This document shows, piece by piece, positions 22,802-33,302 of a stretch of DNA of 64,000 nucleotides; the stretch's first letter is position 1; the number at the start of each line of letters is the position of its first letter. The position numbers and the translations under genes are program-made. The notes under the pieces were generated by a model. That model had not been told where the DNA came from and made no database searches. It saw nothing but the letters and a program-made list of their open reading frames with translations. Source of the DNA: Dipteris shenzhenensis (Eukaryota; Polypodiophyta; Polypodiopsida; Gleicheniales); NCBI GenBank assembly GCA_047967505.1, contig CM106538.1, one strand, 5' to 3'.

Positions 22802-23704
22802 TTATGAATTTGCACATTTCATCCAAAGAGAGATCCCCAAACACCACTCTACCAAGCACAGACTTAATTAGAATCTCATCTTTAATTCCCTACATGCTCT
22901 TCCATGCTGTGGCTCAAATTTCTTCAGGTAATGCCTTCAACATCTGGGTTTCTTTCTTGACTCCTTTAGGTATGAGTTTTTCCTACCCTTTGATTTCAAA
23001 ATTCTCCCACTTGGAAAAAATTGCATTTATCAAATCCCAAACTTCTCCACTACGAAATGAAATTTGAAACATCCCGTCCCATGATCCGAAGCTGTCACTT
23101 AGCCTTGACGGATCTTTAATTGTTGCAGAAATCCTAGTCTCATTTAACAAAGACAAGCGAAACTCTGGAGTGATCAAAGAATGATCCTCATTGAGTTTCG
23201 TAATGAACTCATTGTGATAGAAACGAACCCGTTCTATCCAAGACATATACTCATTGTCATTATTGTGATCAAAAGCCAGTAAGTTTGCCTTCAAATCAGT
23301 CAAACCAGCATAAACTGTACAATTACATGTCTTGTAATGAGAGTTGCACAAAACTCAATATTCACCTACCTTTTTACCTCTACTGAATGGGAGCCTCCAA
23401 GAATAAAGTAGTTATAATCATTTGCTTTCCGACGATCAAAAGATGCCTTGTCTAGACAATCTTTTGGATCCACGAGCACAATGTAGTTCACAACTTGTGC
23501 ATGCGGATTGTCTTTCATTCGTGACTTCAAATTCTCAATATGGAAAGGATGTATTTTTTGCACCTCAAATGGCCGAAGGCCAATCCTAGGATCAATAGGA
23601 GGTCTGATAACATGATCAATGTGCAAGAAGAAAGTCTGTCAATCCACAAGGTTATCTCGTTGTACCTTTGCTCGAACTCTATTTTGTTGTGTATCTGAGG
23701 TGCC
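22802..23704 (-). pseudogene. ParB-like domain of the ParB-methyltransferase gene, broken
   Basis: Read on the minus strand from 23704, this is the N-terminal half of the same gene. IDPRIGLRPFEVQKI begins a ParB/sulfiredoxin-like region, and YFILGGSHSVE (about 23410-23378) sits where ParB proteins have the conserved D/G-G-x-H-R motif. Then come CTVYAGLTDLKANLLAFDHN and ERVRFYHNEFITKL, a helical region, and a segment ending GDLSLDEMCKFINF near 22810. In-frame stops lie at 23639-23641 (TGA), 23366-23368 (TAG), 22983-22985 (TAG), 22914-22916 (TGA) and 22890-22892 (TAG), and there is a frame slip near 23345. Protein-like sequence continues through each stop in the same frame, so these look like later nonsense mutations. 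The right edge meets the truncated 3' LTR of the gypsy element. Confidence 0.7.
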
Positions 23705-24224
23705 AGAGGTTCTAGGGTTTAGAAGGAGTTCTAGGGTTTAGAAGAAGTCCAGGGTTAGAAGGAGGTTCCAAGGTTCAGAAGGAGTCTAGGGTTAGAAGGA
23801 GGATCCAAGGTTCAGGGTAGAGTACATGGTGAAGAAATCGTCTCCCTCATAGATCATGGAGTTTAAGGGTTGAGGAACAAAGGGTTTAGGGGGAGCATAG
23901 GAGTGGGAGAGGAAGAAGGTGTAAGAGCATGGGGGAAAGAAGAGAGAGGAGGGAGGAGGAGGAGGGAGGAGGAGGAGAGAGGAGGAGGAGGAGGAGGGAG
24001 GAAGAGGAGGAGGAGGGAGGAGGAGGAGGAAGGAGGAGGAGGGAGGAGTAGAGGGAGAGGATGGGTTGCAAGGTTGGAGGTGAGGGGAGGAGGAGTTGCA
24101 AGGTTAGGACATGCTTTTGGATGTGGAGTGCAAAGAAGCATGGACACTTGGGACAAATGCTTGGAATACCAAAGTAGACTCAACACAATGCCCCAAAGAG
24201 TGTGGGCTTCATTCCATTATGGGG

Positions 24225-24232
24225 TATTTATA
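24225..24232 (-). promoter_or_regulatory. TATA box of the 3' LTR
   Basis: The minus strand reads TATAAATA, at the same place as in the 5' LTR copy. Transcripts starting here would run left into the ParB-methyltransferase remnant. Confidence 0.6.
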
Positions 24233-24249
24233 CAAGTTGGAGAGCTTCT

Positions 24250-24465
24250 CTCTCTGCATGTAGGAATTGTAACACATTCTCTCTCTACATGTAGAAGTCG
24301 TAACACAAAGTTGTAACACATTCTCTTTCTACACGTAGAAGTCGTATGTAGAAGTTGTAACACATTGTCTTTCTACATGTAGAAGTTGTAACACAAAGTT
24401 GTAACACATTCTCTTTCTACATGTAGAAGTTGTAACACATTCTCTTTCTACATAAGTCCATGTTG
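24250..24465. repeat. LTR U3 tandem repeats, five copies
   Basis: Repeated modules of ACACATTCTCTTTCTACATG and TAGAAGTTGTAACACAAAG, with the 12-bp palindrome TCTACATGTAGA. They lie upstream of the TATA box in element orientation, where enhancer repeats are common. The other LTR carries six copies. Confidence 0.8.
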
Positions 24466-24479
24466 GCACAGAGTCAACA

Positions 24480-25234
24480 TACTCCCGGATCCATTTTATT
24501 ACCCATCCTCGGGTTATGGCTTATTTTGATTTCAGAGTTGGGATGCCATGTGCGTAATCCAGTCATTCCTGCTGTAATGCTTGTGCACCATACGGTTTGT
24601 GGTCTGTAGGCAAGAAGCTTATCTCCTCTTAAGGAGGGGTAGACGGCTGTGAATTTCAAAGGGGATCTCATTGTTGAGGTTGCGGACTCTGCCATCGAAT
24701 CTTCTTGGGAAGAGGTTTGGCGGGGGTCTCATTGTTGAGGCTGGCATTTCTTGCTATCTTGCATACATGTTGGATTCGATTGCACTTGTATCATTGAGCT
24801 TGTAGATAATTAGTATGCAAGTCTAATATTTTTGCATATAGGAGACGGTTGTGATGTTTGGCGGGGGTCTCGTTGCGGAGGCTGCAGACTCTTTTGCCAA
24901 TTCATCTTGAGTTTTGGCATAGCTTCTTGTCCTGCTTGTGAATTCATTGCATGCTTTGAGAGTATAGAATGAAAGTGTGTGATATTGTTATTGATGCGAT
25001 CTATTATGTGCCTATGCAAAATCGTGTGAGTGCATGTGATGTGTCTAACTATATGCTTATTTGTGGGATTTAATAGGGAAATAAGACTCAAACATCCCTA
25101 ATACGAAATTGATTCGGTCTTCCTAAATGTGCAAAAACGTGCATATGCTAGTGAGTGTGCGTGTAACAATCTAGTGCAAATTATATGTGCAAAAACGTGC
25201 ATATGCTAGTGAGTGCTTGTGATACAATCTAATC
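24480..25234 (-). other. Gypsy 3' untranslated region
   Basis: Between integrase and 3' LTR. It holds three diverged copies of GGCGGGGGTCTCATTGTTGA (about 24660, 24717 and 24858) and a direct repeat of GTGCAAAAACGTGCATATGC (about 25129 and 25187). No coding capacity. Confidence 0.6.
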
Positions 25235-26365
25235 CTAACTAAGGAAGACTTGGTTTCCCAAATCTTCATTTTTGTCGGGGATGGCTTGCGTGTTGATGGA
25301 GTAGTGCTTCAGTCGGCTCCCGTTTACTGTTGTGTTGAATTGGGCTCCATCCAATGTTCCTAGCAGCACAGCTCCGATGGGATTCATCTTTCGTACTCGA
25401 TAGGGTCCTTGACCTAGATACTTCAGTTTTCCCTTGTGTACTTTGGCATTGTATAATAGGACTAAGTCGCCTTCCTTGATGTCTTTAGCTTTTAGATTTC
25501 TATCAAACCATGCCTTTCTTCTACGTTTTTCTGTTGTCATGGCATGGTAGGTGACTAGTCTTGTCTCTGTATGCTTCTCCAACTGATAGAGCCTTTCTTT
25601 CAAGGATTCATGGTTGCCCATGCGTTCCTGTACTGTGATGCGTAGACTTGGTATTACAGATTCGAGTGGGACCATAGCTTCAAGGCCATACACCAATTGA
25701 AAAGGTGTGTTCCCTGTACTGACCTTGAATGTGGTTCGGTATGCCCATAAGGCAGCATTCAGTTTCTCTGCCCAATCAGAATGCTGTGGTTCTACTACCT
25801 TGGTGAGGATAATGCATATTATTTTGTTGGTGGAGTCCACTGTCCATTCCCTTGGGGGTAGTAGGGTGTGCTTTTTTTATGGATTACCACGAAGCCAGAC
25901 AAGAGTTCTTGGATTACCTCATTGACAAAATGTGTGCCTCTATCCGACACAATTTCAATGGGGCATCCGAATTGGGTGATCAGATTTTCATATAAGAATC
26001 TTGCTGTGCTTCTGGCATCTGCCTTTCTGACTGCTTTAGCTTCAGCCCATTTTGTAAAGTAATCAGTGGCCACAATGATGTAGCATGCCTGTGTTCCTTT
26101 TGCTGCTGGATGTATGGGACCCACATAGTCAATCCCCCATTTTTTAAATGTTTTTTGTGCAACAACTGGTGTTAGGGGATTGAAGTCTTTGTGTTGTGGT
26201 TTAATAGTCCGTTGGCATACATCACAGCCTTTTACATATTCATAGGCATCTGCCCACAATGTTGGCCACCACTAGCTTGTGAGGAGAACTTTTCTTGCGG
26301 TGGCTTCCCCTTGGAAGTGTTCTCCTGCAATGCCTTCATGGACTTCACTCAGGATTGGCATGATC
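25235..26365 (-). pseudogene. Gypsy integrase
   Basis: The minus strand encodes an integrase in two frames. The HHCC zinc-binding region reads SEVHEGIAGEHFQG then GCDVCQR (with an in-frame TAG near 26279). The catalytic core has GIDYVGPIHP (first Asp) and IVSDRGTHF (second Asp). At about 25840 a one-base loss shifts the frame, and the catalytic Glu position, normally Q-V-E-S-T, is changed so that Asp stands where Glu is expected. The C-terminal part (25840-25235, 201 codons) is open and includes WAEKLNAALWAYRTTFK, GNTPFQLVYGLEAM and a GPYRV-type SH3-like tail. No chromodomain is evident. Together with the missing RT, the element is not autonomous. Confidence 0.85.
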
Positions 26366-26374
26366 TCTTGTTGC

Positions 26375-26908
26375 GTTTAGGTACAATGACAATGGGTGAA
26401 ACCCAATCAGTATGCTCTATCTCGTAGATGAATCCAGCATCTAGGAGTTTTTCTAGCTCGTCATAAACCATGGTGCCTTAGGATTTGTGTGATACGGTCC
26501 ACATACCTTAGGGTGAGCACCTTCCCTTATAGGTATCATGTGTAGTGCCACTTTTGGTGAAATTCCTTTCATCTCTTTGTATGACCATGCTAGGCAGTCA
26601 CGGTATTCCATTAGGAGTTCTTTGAGTTTGGTTTCATCTTTTTGACGAAGCTGTTTCCTAATGAAAACCAAATTTTCTTTCTCCCCTTCAAGGGCGAGGT
26701 TTATTGTGCATGTTTTTGCTGGTCCCTCATAGATTAGAGTTTCTCCAATGCTATCGATTTCTTGAACTTCAGATTCTTTGAGTGGTCTTGGCATTGCTAT
26801 TGGCGCACTGGCACTTGTATAATTCTTGAAGTATTCCGGCACTTCTCGAAGATCGGCCTCTAATGGAGCTGAACTAGCCTGACATGTGTCATGTGTACTG
26901 GGTAGCAT
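26375..26908 (-). pseudogene. Gypsy reverse transcriptase N-terminal fragment
   Basis: The minus strand reads LAWSYKEMKGISPKVALHMI, the usual lead into gypsy RT. After a frame slip near 26460 it continues DELEKLLDAGFIYEIEHTDW and SPIVIVPKRNK, the first RT block. The sequence then passes directly into the integrase zinc-binding region. The rest of RT, including the catalytic F/YxDD motif, and all of RNase H are absent, a loss of roughly 1.3-1.5 kb relative to a standard element (estimate from usual domain sizes). Confidence 0.8.
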
Positions 26909-27477
26909 AGTTGCATTTATTAATTTGTTAGCTCTTCTTGACTTTCTTTTTCTGAAGTCTCTTGATCGAGCTTCATCCGCACATGTGGCTTATATTTCCG
27001 AAACTTCTTACGTTGGGAACTGTGGGGTAACTTTTCCACTGGTAAGGTGTTTCCAAGTAAGGGTTCATTTGCTGTGCATACTCCCTCCAGTCCCTCAAAG
27101 GACCATTCAAGAGGCAATGATTTTGATTTTGAGAGAGCTGACTTTGCAAGGTACAATTCGACTGGACTCGTTCGAATTCATTGAAGTGCTCGGCCTTGGC
27201 TTTTCTGCAATTTCCTCCTTCAGCTTTCTTGCAGGATCTTTTGCTGTTATTCAACTTTGGAGGTTCAACTTTTGGGAGCTCGACTACCATTAGGGCATGC
27301 AGAATGGCTAAGTCATTGTCAAAGACTTGACCTTCAATTTCAACATTTGTAGCCTCTGTTTCAAGGTCCCAAGGAAAATATGAGTCATCATTGGTATGGG
27401 TACCTTCTTCAGGTTCATTATCCCACCACTCGAGGTCAGCCATAAAGAATGGCATCTCTAGATCGATTGGTTCTTCA
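26909..27477 (-). pseudogene. Gypsy polyprotein linker between protease and RT
   Basis: Resumes the gypsy frame on the left of the nested copia with MADLEWWDNEPEEG, then an acidic segment and a lysine-rich part (SKRSCKKAEGGNCRKAKAEH). This linker has no catalytic motifs. A frame slip lies near 27150. Reading continues across the copia insertion point once the 5-bp duplication is ignored, which shows the copia arrived after the gypsy element. Confidence 0.6.
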
Positions 27478-27482
27478 TGTTG
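27478..27482. repeat. Left target-site duplication of the copia element
   Basis: TGTTG, identical to 33465-33469 on the other side. Confidence 0.9.
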
Positions 27483-27630
27483 TGTGGGAGAGGAGAGCAC
27501 ACACAAAGGGATAGGGAGACACCAAAAAGTGGTGGAGCAAAAGCTACTCCAGCTTATTCCTCTTTCATATATATATGAGTATACATGGGCACTGTACAAG
27601 TGGGTGGGCACACTGCCCTTTACCCCAACA
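27483..27630 (-). mobile_element. Copia 3' LTR, 148 bp
   Basis: Starts TGTGGGAGAGG and ends CCCCAACA. It differs from the right LTR at a single position by eye (A versus T in GTGGWGCAAAAG). A purine-rich stretch on the minus strand (complement of ACCTCCCACTT at 27631-27641) is the polypurine tract. Confidence 0.95.
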
Positions 27631-27721
27631 ACCTCCCACTTAAAGGCAGTGTGCCTTTAAGGGAGTATAGTACACATATAATACAATCAGCCATAGGCTG
27701 AAAAACAAGATGACCAGACCA

Positions 27722-29443
27722 TCATCCTATGCCCATCGGCACTTTACAATGTGCAAAGTGCATAGAGGATAAGCTACTAGTAGACATCAGGTTTGCAGGA
27801 TAGAAAATGACAAGCTGTAGATGCCTGTCAACCAAGATCTCATGCCATATCTCACTGGGAGAGTGAACTCTCACCACCACGTGCTCCTGTGCTAAGTCCA
27901 TAGCACTCGAACTATCACTGTGCAGAGAAAATGTCTCTGTACCACCTGTGACCATAAGCACATAACCTACAATAGACCTCTGCTGGTCTACCCAACCTGC
28001 ATCACCTGCATGCTGCTCCTGGAAGCATAAGGACCTGATGTCCACAACCGCTTCCCTACTGTCAAAATCTGCCATAATCATGCTACCAACTCCCACTGCA
28101 ACGGAAGCAAGAACCGGAAGTGTAGCCCCAATGGCAAACATGTGAGAACCAAGTCTCAACACAGTCATGGATGCATGGAGTACTATGGCTGCCATATCAA
28201 CCATAACTTGCTGCTCAACTGATCTGTGATCGTCAAACCTGCAGTGTTTCAAGTATGGAGCCAATACAAGCAATGGAGTACTCAGTAACTTCCCCCTCTC
28301 CATACTAAAACAACCAAGTATCTGACAAACATCATCAAGACCATGCAGCTCCCACTGCAAAGCATCCCTGTCCATAAGGAACCATATGGCAAGCAACCTC
28401 AGAAGGATAGCGACCTCCTGAATACTGAGACCATAACCTGTCTCACTGCGCATCACATCCTGAGCTCTCATAACGGTATCAAACCTATGAAGCCAAGCTC
28501 CAGGGGATTGCTTCTGGCCATGGAGGCACTTACGAAGCAAACACATCAATGATTTCTGCCCATGCGCAATATGACCCGAGTCAATAACTGCAGAAACCAC
28601 ATCTGTCCTGGCATAACCAGCCAATGGATCATACCGGGCATCATTAGCCAAGGTTTCCTCCTCACCATGCATAGCCTCATCCTCATCTGCAAGAGACACT
28701 CCGCATCCTGGGAGTAAACTATAACTGTCCATAGAAGATGCATCAACAATCTCCATAGGAGTATAAACCTGTGGAATGCTCGAGACATCTGATCGTCTCT
28801 GACCAAAATCAGGAAGTAATCGTGGCTGTCCCAACTTTATAACCTGCTCACTGTGGGAAAAACCTCCCACTCCAAGGGATATGGGCTGCCCCTGCAAAGA
28901 ATTCGGAGGTATCAGTGCACTTACACCCTCCTGGAACACCACTCTCCTGCTATCCACAGTCCTGGGCTGTCTAAACATAGCATCCTCTCTGAAATAGACA
29001 TTATGGCTGCGTATCAACTCTCTAGTTGAAGAATCCCATAACCTGTAGTCCTCACTGGACTCACTGTATCCAAGGAAGATACATCTCCTCGATCGGGAAC
29101 CATGAGCATAAGCCTCGCAACCAAACACACGTAAATGCTCATAACATGGTGCCCTGCCTGTCAAGAAGTCAAATGGCACTCTACCATTCAGAGATCTCCT
29201 GGGTGACCTGTTAAGCAAGTATGCAGCTGTCTTACATGCCTCAGCCCAATAGCATTCGGTAAGACCTGCATATCGTAGCATGCTACCAATCCTGTCCAAT
29301 AGAATCCGATTTATGCCTTCTGCCAAGGCATCATGAGCAGAAAGATGAGGAGTGGTCAACACCCTCCTGATACCAAGTGTATCACATAGATGCTGAAATC
29401 TAGAAGAGGTAAACTCTGCATCACCATCAGTCATCAAGCTCAA
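27722..29443 (-). CDS. Copia pol-derived frame (integrase C-terminal half, RT-deleted tail)
   Basis: A 573-codon open frame. It begins in the integrase core: LMTDGDAEFTSSRF holds the second catalytic Asp and AEGINRILLDRIGSML the catalytic Glu. Then comes the conserved connector CYWAEACKTAAYLLNRSP and CEAYAHGSRSRRCIFLGYSE. The RT fingers and the YVDD box are absent. What remains is KCLHGQKQSPGAWLHRFD, and a degenerate C-terminal part with GWVDQQRSIVGYVLMVTGG and SDSSSAMDLAQEHVVVR, echoes of RNase H. The start given is only the first in-frame Met. In a complete element this would be the continuation of the upstream frame, from which it is separated by a -1 shift at 29440. The long open frame despite lost catalytic parts fits recent origin. 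Confidence 0.7.
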   Translation of the reverse strand: MSLMTDGDAEFTSSRFQHLCDTLGIRRVLTTPHLSAHDALAEGINRILLDRIGSMLRYAGLTECYWAEACKTAAYLLNRSPRRSLNGRVPFDFLTGRAPCYEHLRVFGCEAYAHGSRSRRCIFLGYSESSEDYRLWDSSTRELIRSHNVYFREDAMFRQPRTVDSRRVVFQEGVSALIPPNSLQGQPISLGVGGFSHSEQVIKLGQPRLLPDFGQRRSDVSSIPQVYTPMEIVDASSMDSYSLLPGCGVSLADEDEAMHGEEETLANDARYDPLAGYARTDVVSAVIDSGHIAHGQKSLMCLLRKCLHGQKQSPGAWLHRFDTVMRAQDVMRSETGYGLSIQEVAILLRLLAIWFLMDRDALQWELHGLDDVCQILGCFSMERGKLLSTPLLVLAPYLKHCRFDDHRSVEQQVMVDMAAIVLHASMTVLRLGSHMFAIGATLPVLASVAVGVGSMIMADFDSREAVVDIRSLCFQEQHAGDAGWVDQQRSIVGYVLMVTGGTETFSLHSDSSSAMDLAQEHVVVRVHSPSEIWHEILVDRHLQLVIFYPANLMSTSSLSSMHFAHCKVPMGIG

Positions 29444-30867
29444 TAGCCCTTTCCTGACTGATTTTCAGCATTACCCAAGAAGCGCTGAAATGTATCATAT
29501 ACATCATGCTTCTGCCGAATCGGATATACCCATATGTACTTTGTAGCAGCATCAATAAATGTCACAAAGTAAGAGGCGCCACCCAGTGAAACGGTAGGCA
29601 TAGGCCCACAAACTGCACTATGAACCAACTGCAATGGCTCAAGATACCTCTCACTAACTGTCTTCCTCACAAAGGAGGATCCTGACTGCTGACCATCATC
29701 ACAATCATGACATAAAATTTGAGAGACATCCATAACAGGAATGTATCTCAATGTTGTAAGGGCTTCCATACCTGTAGTAGACATATGTCCAAGTCTGGCA
29801 TACCATAAACTAGCTGATGGCTGCTTACTAATCATAAGCATCTTATCCTGGACACCTGATACATGCAATGCATAAGAGAATCCAACCCGTGATCCCCTAG
29901 CCATAACCAGATTGCCTCTAGCAATCTTCCATGCATGATCACCCAAAGAGACATGATAACCTGCCTCAACCAACTGTCCAGTACTGATCTTGCTCGTAGC
30001 AAGTCCTGGTATATGTCTAACCCTATGTAGAACAAGAATAGAGCCACTAGGCATAACAAGGTGGATATCCCCATAACCATAGACATCCATAGAATGATCA
30101 ATGCCCATCAAACCACTCTCCACAATGCATTCCTGATATGCACTGAACCATGACCTATGAGGGGTCATATGACATGAAGCACATGGATCTAATATCCAAT
30201 CACCGAGAATGGGTACATCAGTGGCCAAGAAGGAGGTGTCAGACATAGACAAAAGAATGCCTTCATCACTGCTATTGTCAGTGGAAACCCTGGCATCCAC
30301 GCCTTGAAGCTCAACATGCTTCTTCTCCTTCTTCATGTCATTCTTAACCTTGCTCTTCTTCTTGTATTTTCTCAGCCATTTCCAGCAATACTTTTTCATG
30401 TGGCCATACTTTCCACAATAGAAACATCTAGCACAAGTCCGAGAGCCAGACTTGCTCCTGGAATTCCCCCTTGAACATGACTTGTTTCTACCAATAGATC
30501 TACCTCTGGAGTGCATATCAAGGCTATATTTCAGCCCATCATGCTGTAACATAACACTATCATGGTCATACATCCGGCATATATGAGTATAGAACTCATA
30601 TGCATGGTAGTCTACACCCTGTACACCATCCTGTACCTGCAAGTAGACTGACTTCAAGAGTGATGACTGAATGATAGAGCATGCTTGCTCATCCATGTCA
30701 TCCCAATCACTCTGTTTAATGCTATTAGGCTTGACACCTTTGCATTGAATGGGCTTATGCTGCCTCTTCTGCACTAACACATCATAAATCTGCTCTTTCC
30801 AATACTGGAAGTTTGAACCATCCAACCTCTCAATATCAAAGAGGGCACTACCAGCTGTAGATGCCAT
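29440..30867 (-). CDS. Copia gag, protease and integrase N-terminal half
   Basis: An open frame extends from 31050, but the gag-type start is more likely at the Met near 30867, followed by STAGSALFDIERLDGSNFQY, the usual copia gag beginning. A shortened gag is followed by one CCHC knuckle, CFYCGKYGHMKKYC, flanked by Arg/Ser- and Lys-rich stretches. The protease site reads WILDPCASCHMT where D-S-G-A is normal, so catalysis is doubtful. LWYARLGHMSTTGMEAL is the pre-integrase domain. The integrase core start reads LVHSAVCGP, where the first catalytic Asp (HSDVCGP) is replaced by Ala. The frame ends at a -1 shift in the integrase core. Protein production for packaging could still occur, but these changes argue against enzyme function. 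Confidence 0.75.
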   Translation of the reverse strand: MASTAGSALFDIERLDGSNFQYWKEQIYDVLVQKRQHKPIQCKGVKPNSIKQSDWDDMDEQACSIIQSSLLKSVYLQVQDGVQGVDYHAYEFYTHICRMYDHDSVMLQHDGLKYSLDMHSRGRSIGRNKSCSRGNSRSKSGSRTCARCFYCGKYGHMKKYCWKWLRKYKKKSKVKNDMKKEKKHVELQGVDARVSTDNSSDEGILLSMSDTSFLATDVPILGDWILDPCASCHMTPHRSWFSAYQECIVESGLMGIDHSMDVYGYGDIHLVMPSGSILVLHRVRHIPGLATSKISTGQLVEAGYHVSLGDHAWKIARGNLVMARGSRVGFSYALHVSGVQDKMLMISKQPSASLWYARLGHMSTTGMEALTTLRYIPVMDVSQILCHDCDDGQQSGSSFVRKTVSERYLEPLQLVHSAVCGPMPTVSLGGASYFVTFIDAATKYIWVYPIRQKHDVYDTFQRFLGNAENQSGKGY

Positions 30868-31050
30868 ATCTGTGGCACAATAGGTCACAACCAAAGAGCA
30901 GTATAGTGCAATAGGCAACCCAAATGACCAAAAAATATAGTGTTGTCCAGACCAATCAAGTCTCCAAATATACTGGCTGATCCAATGCTCAAAAGCACTC
31001 AGCCATAAAGAGGCATAAACAAGAATATATGCAGCCCAGTAACTTGCCAA

Positions 31051-33302
31051 TGCCTAGCAATCCAAGTAAGAAATGCACTGAACCAAATGAGCAATGCCTG
31101 CTCAACCAATGGCAATAGGAGCCCAGCTCAACTATCTATAAACATCAGTGCAGCATCCACCAATGCAAATCCATAATGCATCGAAATGGCATTTACTGCA
31201 TCACCAATGCATCACCTCAAGCGCGCAATTGTTTGGCAACAAAATCAAGCATTCACCACTTGCCAAATGTGCCAAAGTGACTTGCCAAAATGCCAATAAT
31301 GCCCTTGGACTGAAGTGAGATTCCAATCACTTTCTGTAATTTACTGTGAGTTCCCAATTCACTGTTGTGCAAGAGAAATTCCTACAACAATACCTCACAG
31401 CCACTTTGGGCAAAATAACACGCTGTCCCTGTTTTTGAACAGCGATATCTTTTCACTGAAAGATCGGATGCCAAAGCTGTAAACAGCAAAGTTGTAGCTG
31501 GTAGAAAGATCTACAACTTATCAGTTGACCTCAAGAGCCAAATCCTTGTGGATTCTCAGATATTCTCACCTGAAAAACAGCTTCCTGCACATTGGTCACA
31601 AATACACAGCAGACTGCAACTTTTTGTGGCTTGCAGAGGCTGTAACTCCTGCAGCTTATACCGGATCAACTTGCTTCCAAAAGCAAAGTTGTAGTATGTT
31701 CTGTGAACTACAACTTTCCAGTTCGGCACAAAGTGCAATTCCGCACCAGGAAAGAGATATTCAGTCCTGAAAATGACTGTTTTGTCATAAAAACAGCAAC
31801 AGCAGCTTCCTTGAATGTTTGCTGCCCTTTACAGCACTCATCTGCTCCGGCAAAAACAGCCCCAAAAAATGGTCAAAATACATCCAGCAGATCACCCCGT
31901 ATGTCAACTGCAACACCAGCAAAATGGCAAGTACAATGCCCAACCAAATCAGCCCCAAGAATGCTCATAGATCAGCAATTAAATAGCCCAAAAGCACTGG
32001 CAAAACAGCCCCAAAATGTGCTCCAAATGATGCTAATCTGACAGGATCTCAATACATCACCGTACCACTGTATGTATCCAACATAGGCAAATAACCATGC
32101 ATCCAACAAACTGTCAATGCATCTCAACCAGGCATGTACCATTGTCAAAGCATGTGTCACTGCCACTGCCAAAGTGATGTATCTGCAAAAAAGATATGCA
32201 ACCCACTGACTAAATGTAACGGAATGTTCACAAGGACTAAGATGCACCAGAGTATGTCCGTACAAGGACCCAAATGCACAGGAAAACACGAGCTAACAAA
32301 GCTCAACTGCAACCAAAAGAAGCTGCATAGTGCACAAGCACATATCCCACACAATGTCCACAAGGCGTACTTCTGCAAAATGTCCCGCAAAGAGACCAAA
32401 ATCAGCCAATGCTCAGCTCCAAGACCTCAAATGCAACACCGGCTATCTCCCAAGCATTCAACTGCATCAAACATGCAATCCAGAGGCTCCCCAACAGCTC
32501 CCAGATGAGCTAGAGACAATGGCAAAGAACTATGCCAAGACTGGAACATCTCCAAAAACTGAGGCAGCTCCAGCTTCATCAATGTGAAGCCTCCACAGGA
32601 ATACATGCTCCAAGTGCCCTCTCGGCCCAGCCACGTTCAAGATGGTGACTCAATAGAGCAAACAGCTCTACAATGGCTCCTCGGCATCGTCAACTCTTCT
32701 CTCCATGTAGCTTGCATCGTCCAACGCCATCTCATTTTTGGCACCCTGAAAGCAACCATGACTCACAATCGCCACGAATGGGCTCACAAGCCAAGCGAAG
32801 TCCCATGATCCAAACAGAACAAGCAATAAGAGTGCCTCTCTAAGTCACAACACAATAGTTAGGCTCCCAGCCACTGAGACACTTCAGCGCCTCAAACTTC
32901 AAACAAGCGCCCATGCGACTCAGTCGATCTCAAAGGAGTTTGCAGTAGCAAACATGCCTAGAGTAGCAACCAAGGCTTCAGCTTCTCCAACGAGCTGCAA
33001 GAAAGCGGCCGCCATGACGATTCCTAAGCCGGCCTCTATGCAACAGTAGCTCCATTGATGGAACTACAACGAGCACCTAACGCAAGACTCCCGGCTCAAC
33101 CCACAGTGCACCTTCAACGCCTTCATAGCATCTTCAATGTCAATGCTTCTCTACCATGACGAACGAGCTCCACGAGCTCCACCATCGCCATAGCCACCAC
33201 TCCTAACAAATAGCTCCTTCCATGCCCGTGCTCTACGGCCATCAGCCTCCCGACAGCTCCATTGCTAAGCTCAGAGAGCTCCTCGTAGATCGAACGCCAT
33301 GG
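31051..33302 (-). other. Copia 5' leader
   Basis: About 2.2 kb between primer site and gag start. On the plus strand it is rich in CAATG- and CCAAATGC-like short repeats; no coding frame is convincing. Unusually long for a copia leader. Confidence 0.6.

Larger units (their letters stand above)
23706..24479 (-). mobile_element. Gypsy 3' LTR, truncated
   Basis: Homologous to 39730-40578, with the same order of modules: TAGAAGGAGGTTCCAGGGTT-type minisatellite, a GGAGGA purine tract, TATA box, and TACATGTAGAAGT tandem repeats. It ends at AGAGTCAACA (24479), the inverted LTR start. Compared with the complete copy at 39389-40578 it lacks about 340 bp at its left end, so it does not reach its TGTT terminus and has no recognisable target duplication. 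U3 and the TATA box remain. Confidence 0.85.

Noticed and set aside
23345-23378. A short intron between the two ParB-like segments
   Set aside because: The candidate would be about 30 bases, too short for plant splicing; a stop plus frame slip explains the break better.
21225-23704. Bacterial or phage contamination as source of the methyltransferase gene
   Set aside because: Introns with matching phase and consensus splice sites, low GC content like the flanks, and a plant LTR element inside the gene argue for a nuclear locus.
23640-23705. A 5-bp target duplication (ATAAC) for the gypsy element
   Set aside because: ATAAC follows the right LTR at 40579, but no copy precedes the left LTR, whose outer end is deleted. 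The duplication cannot be shown.
29437-29450. Programmed -1 frameshift between the two copia frames
   Set aside because: A -1 shift is needed at 29440, but it lies in the middle of the integrase core, and no canonical slippery heptamer is present; a simple indel is more likely.
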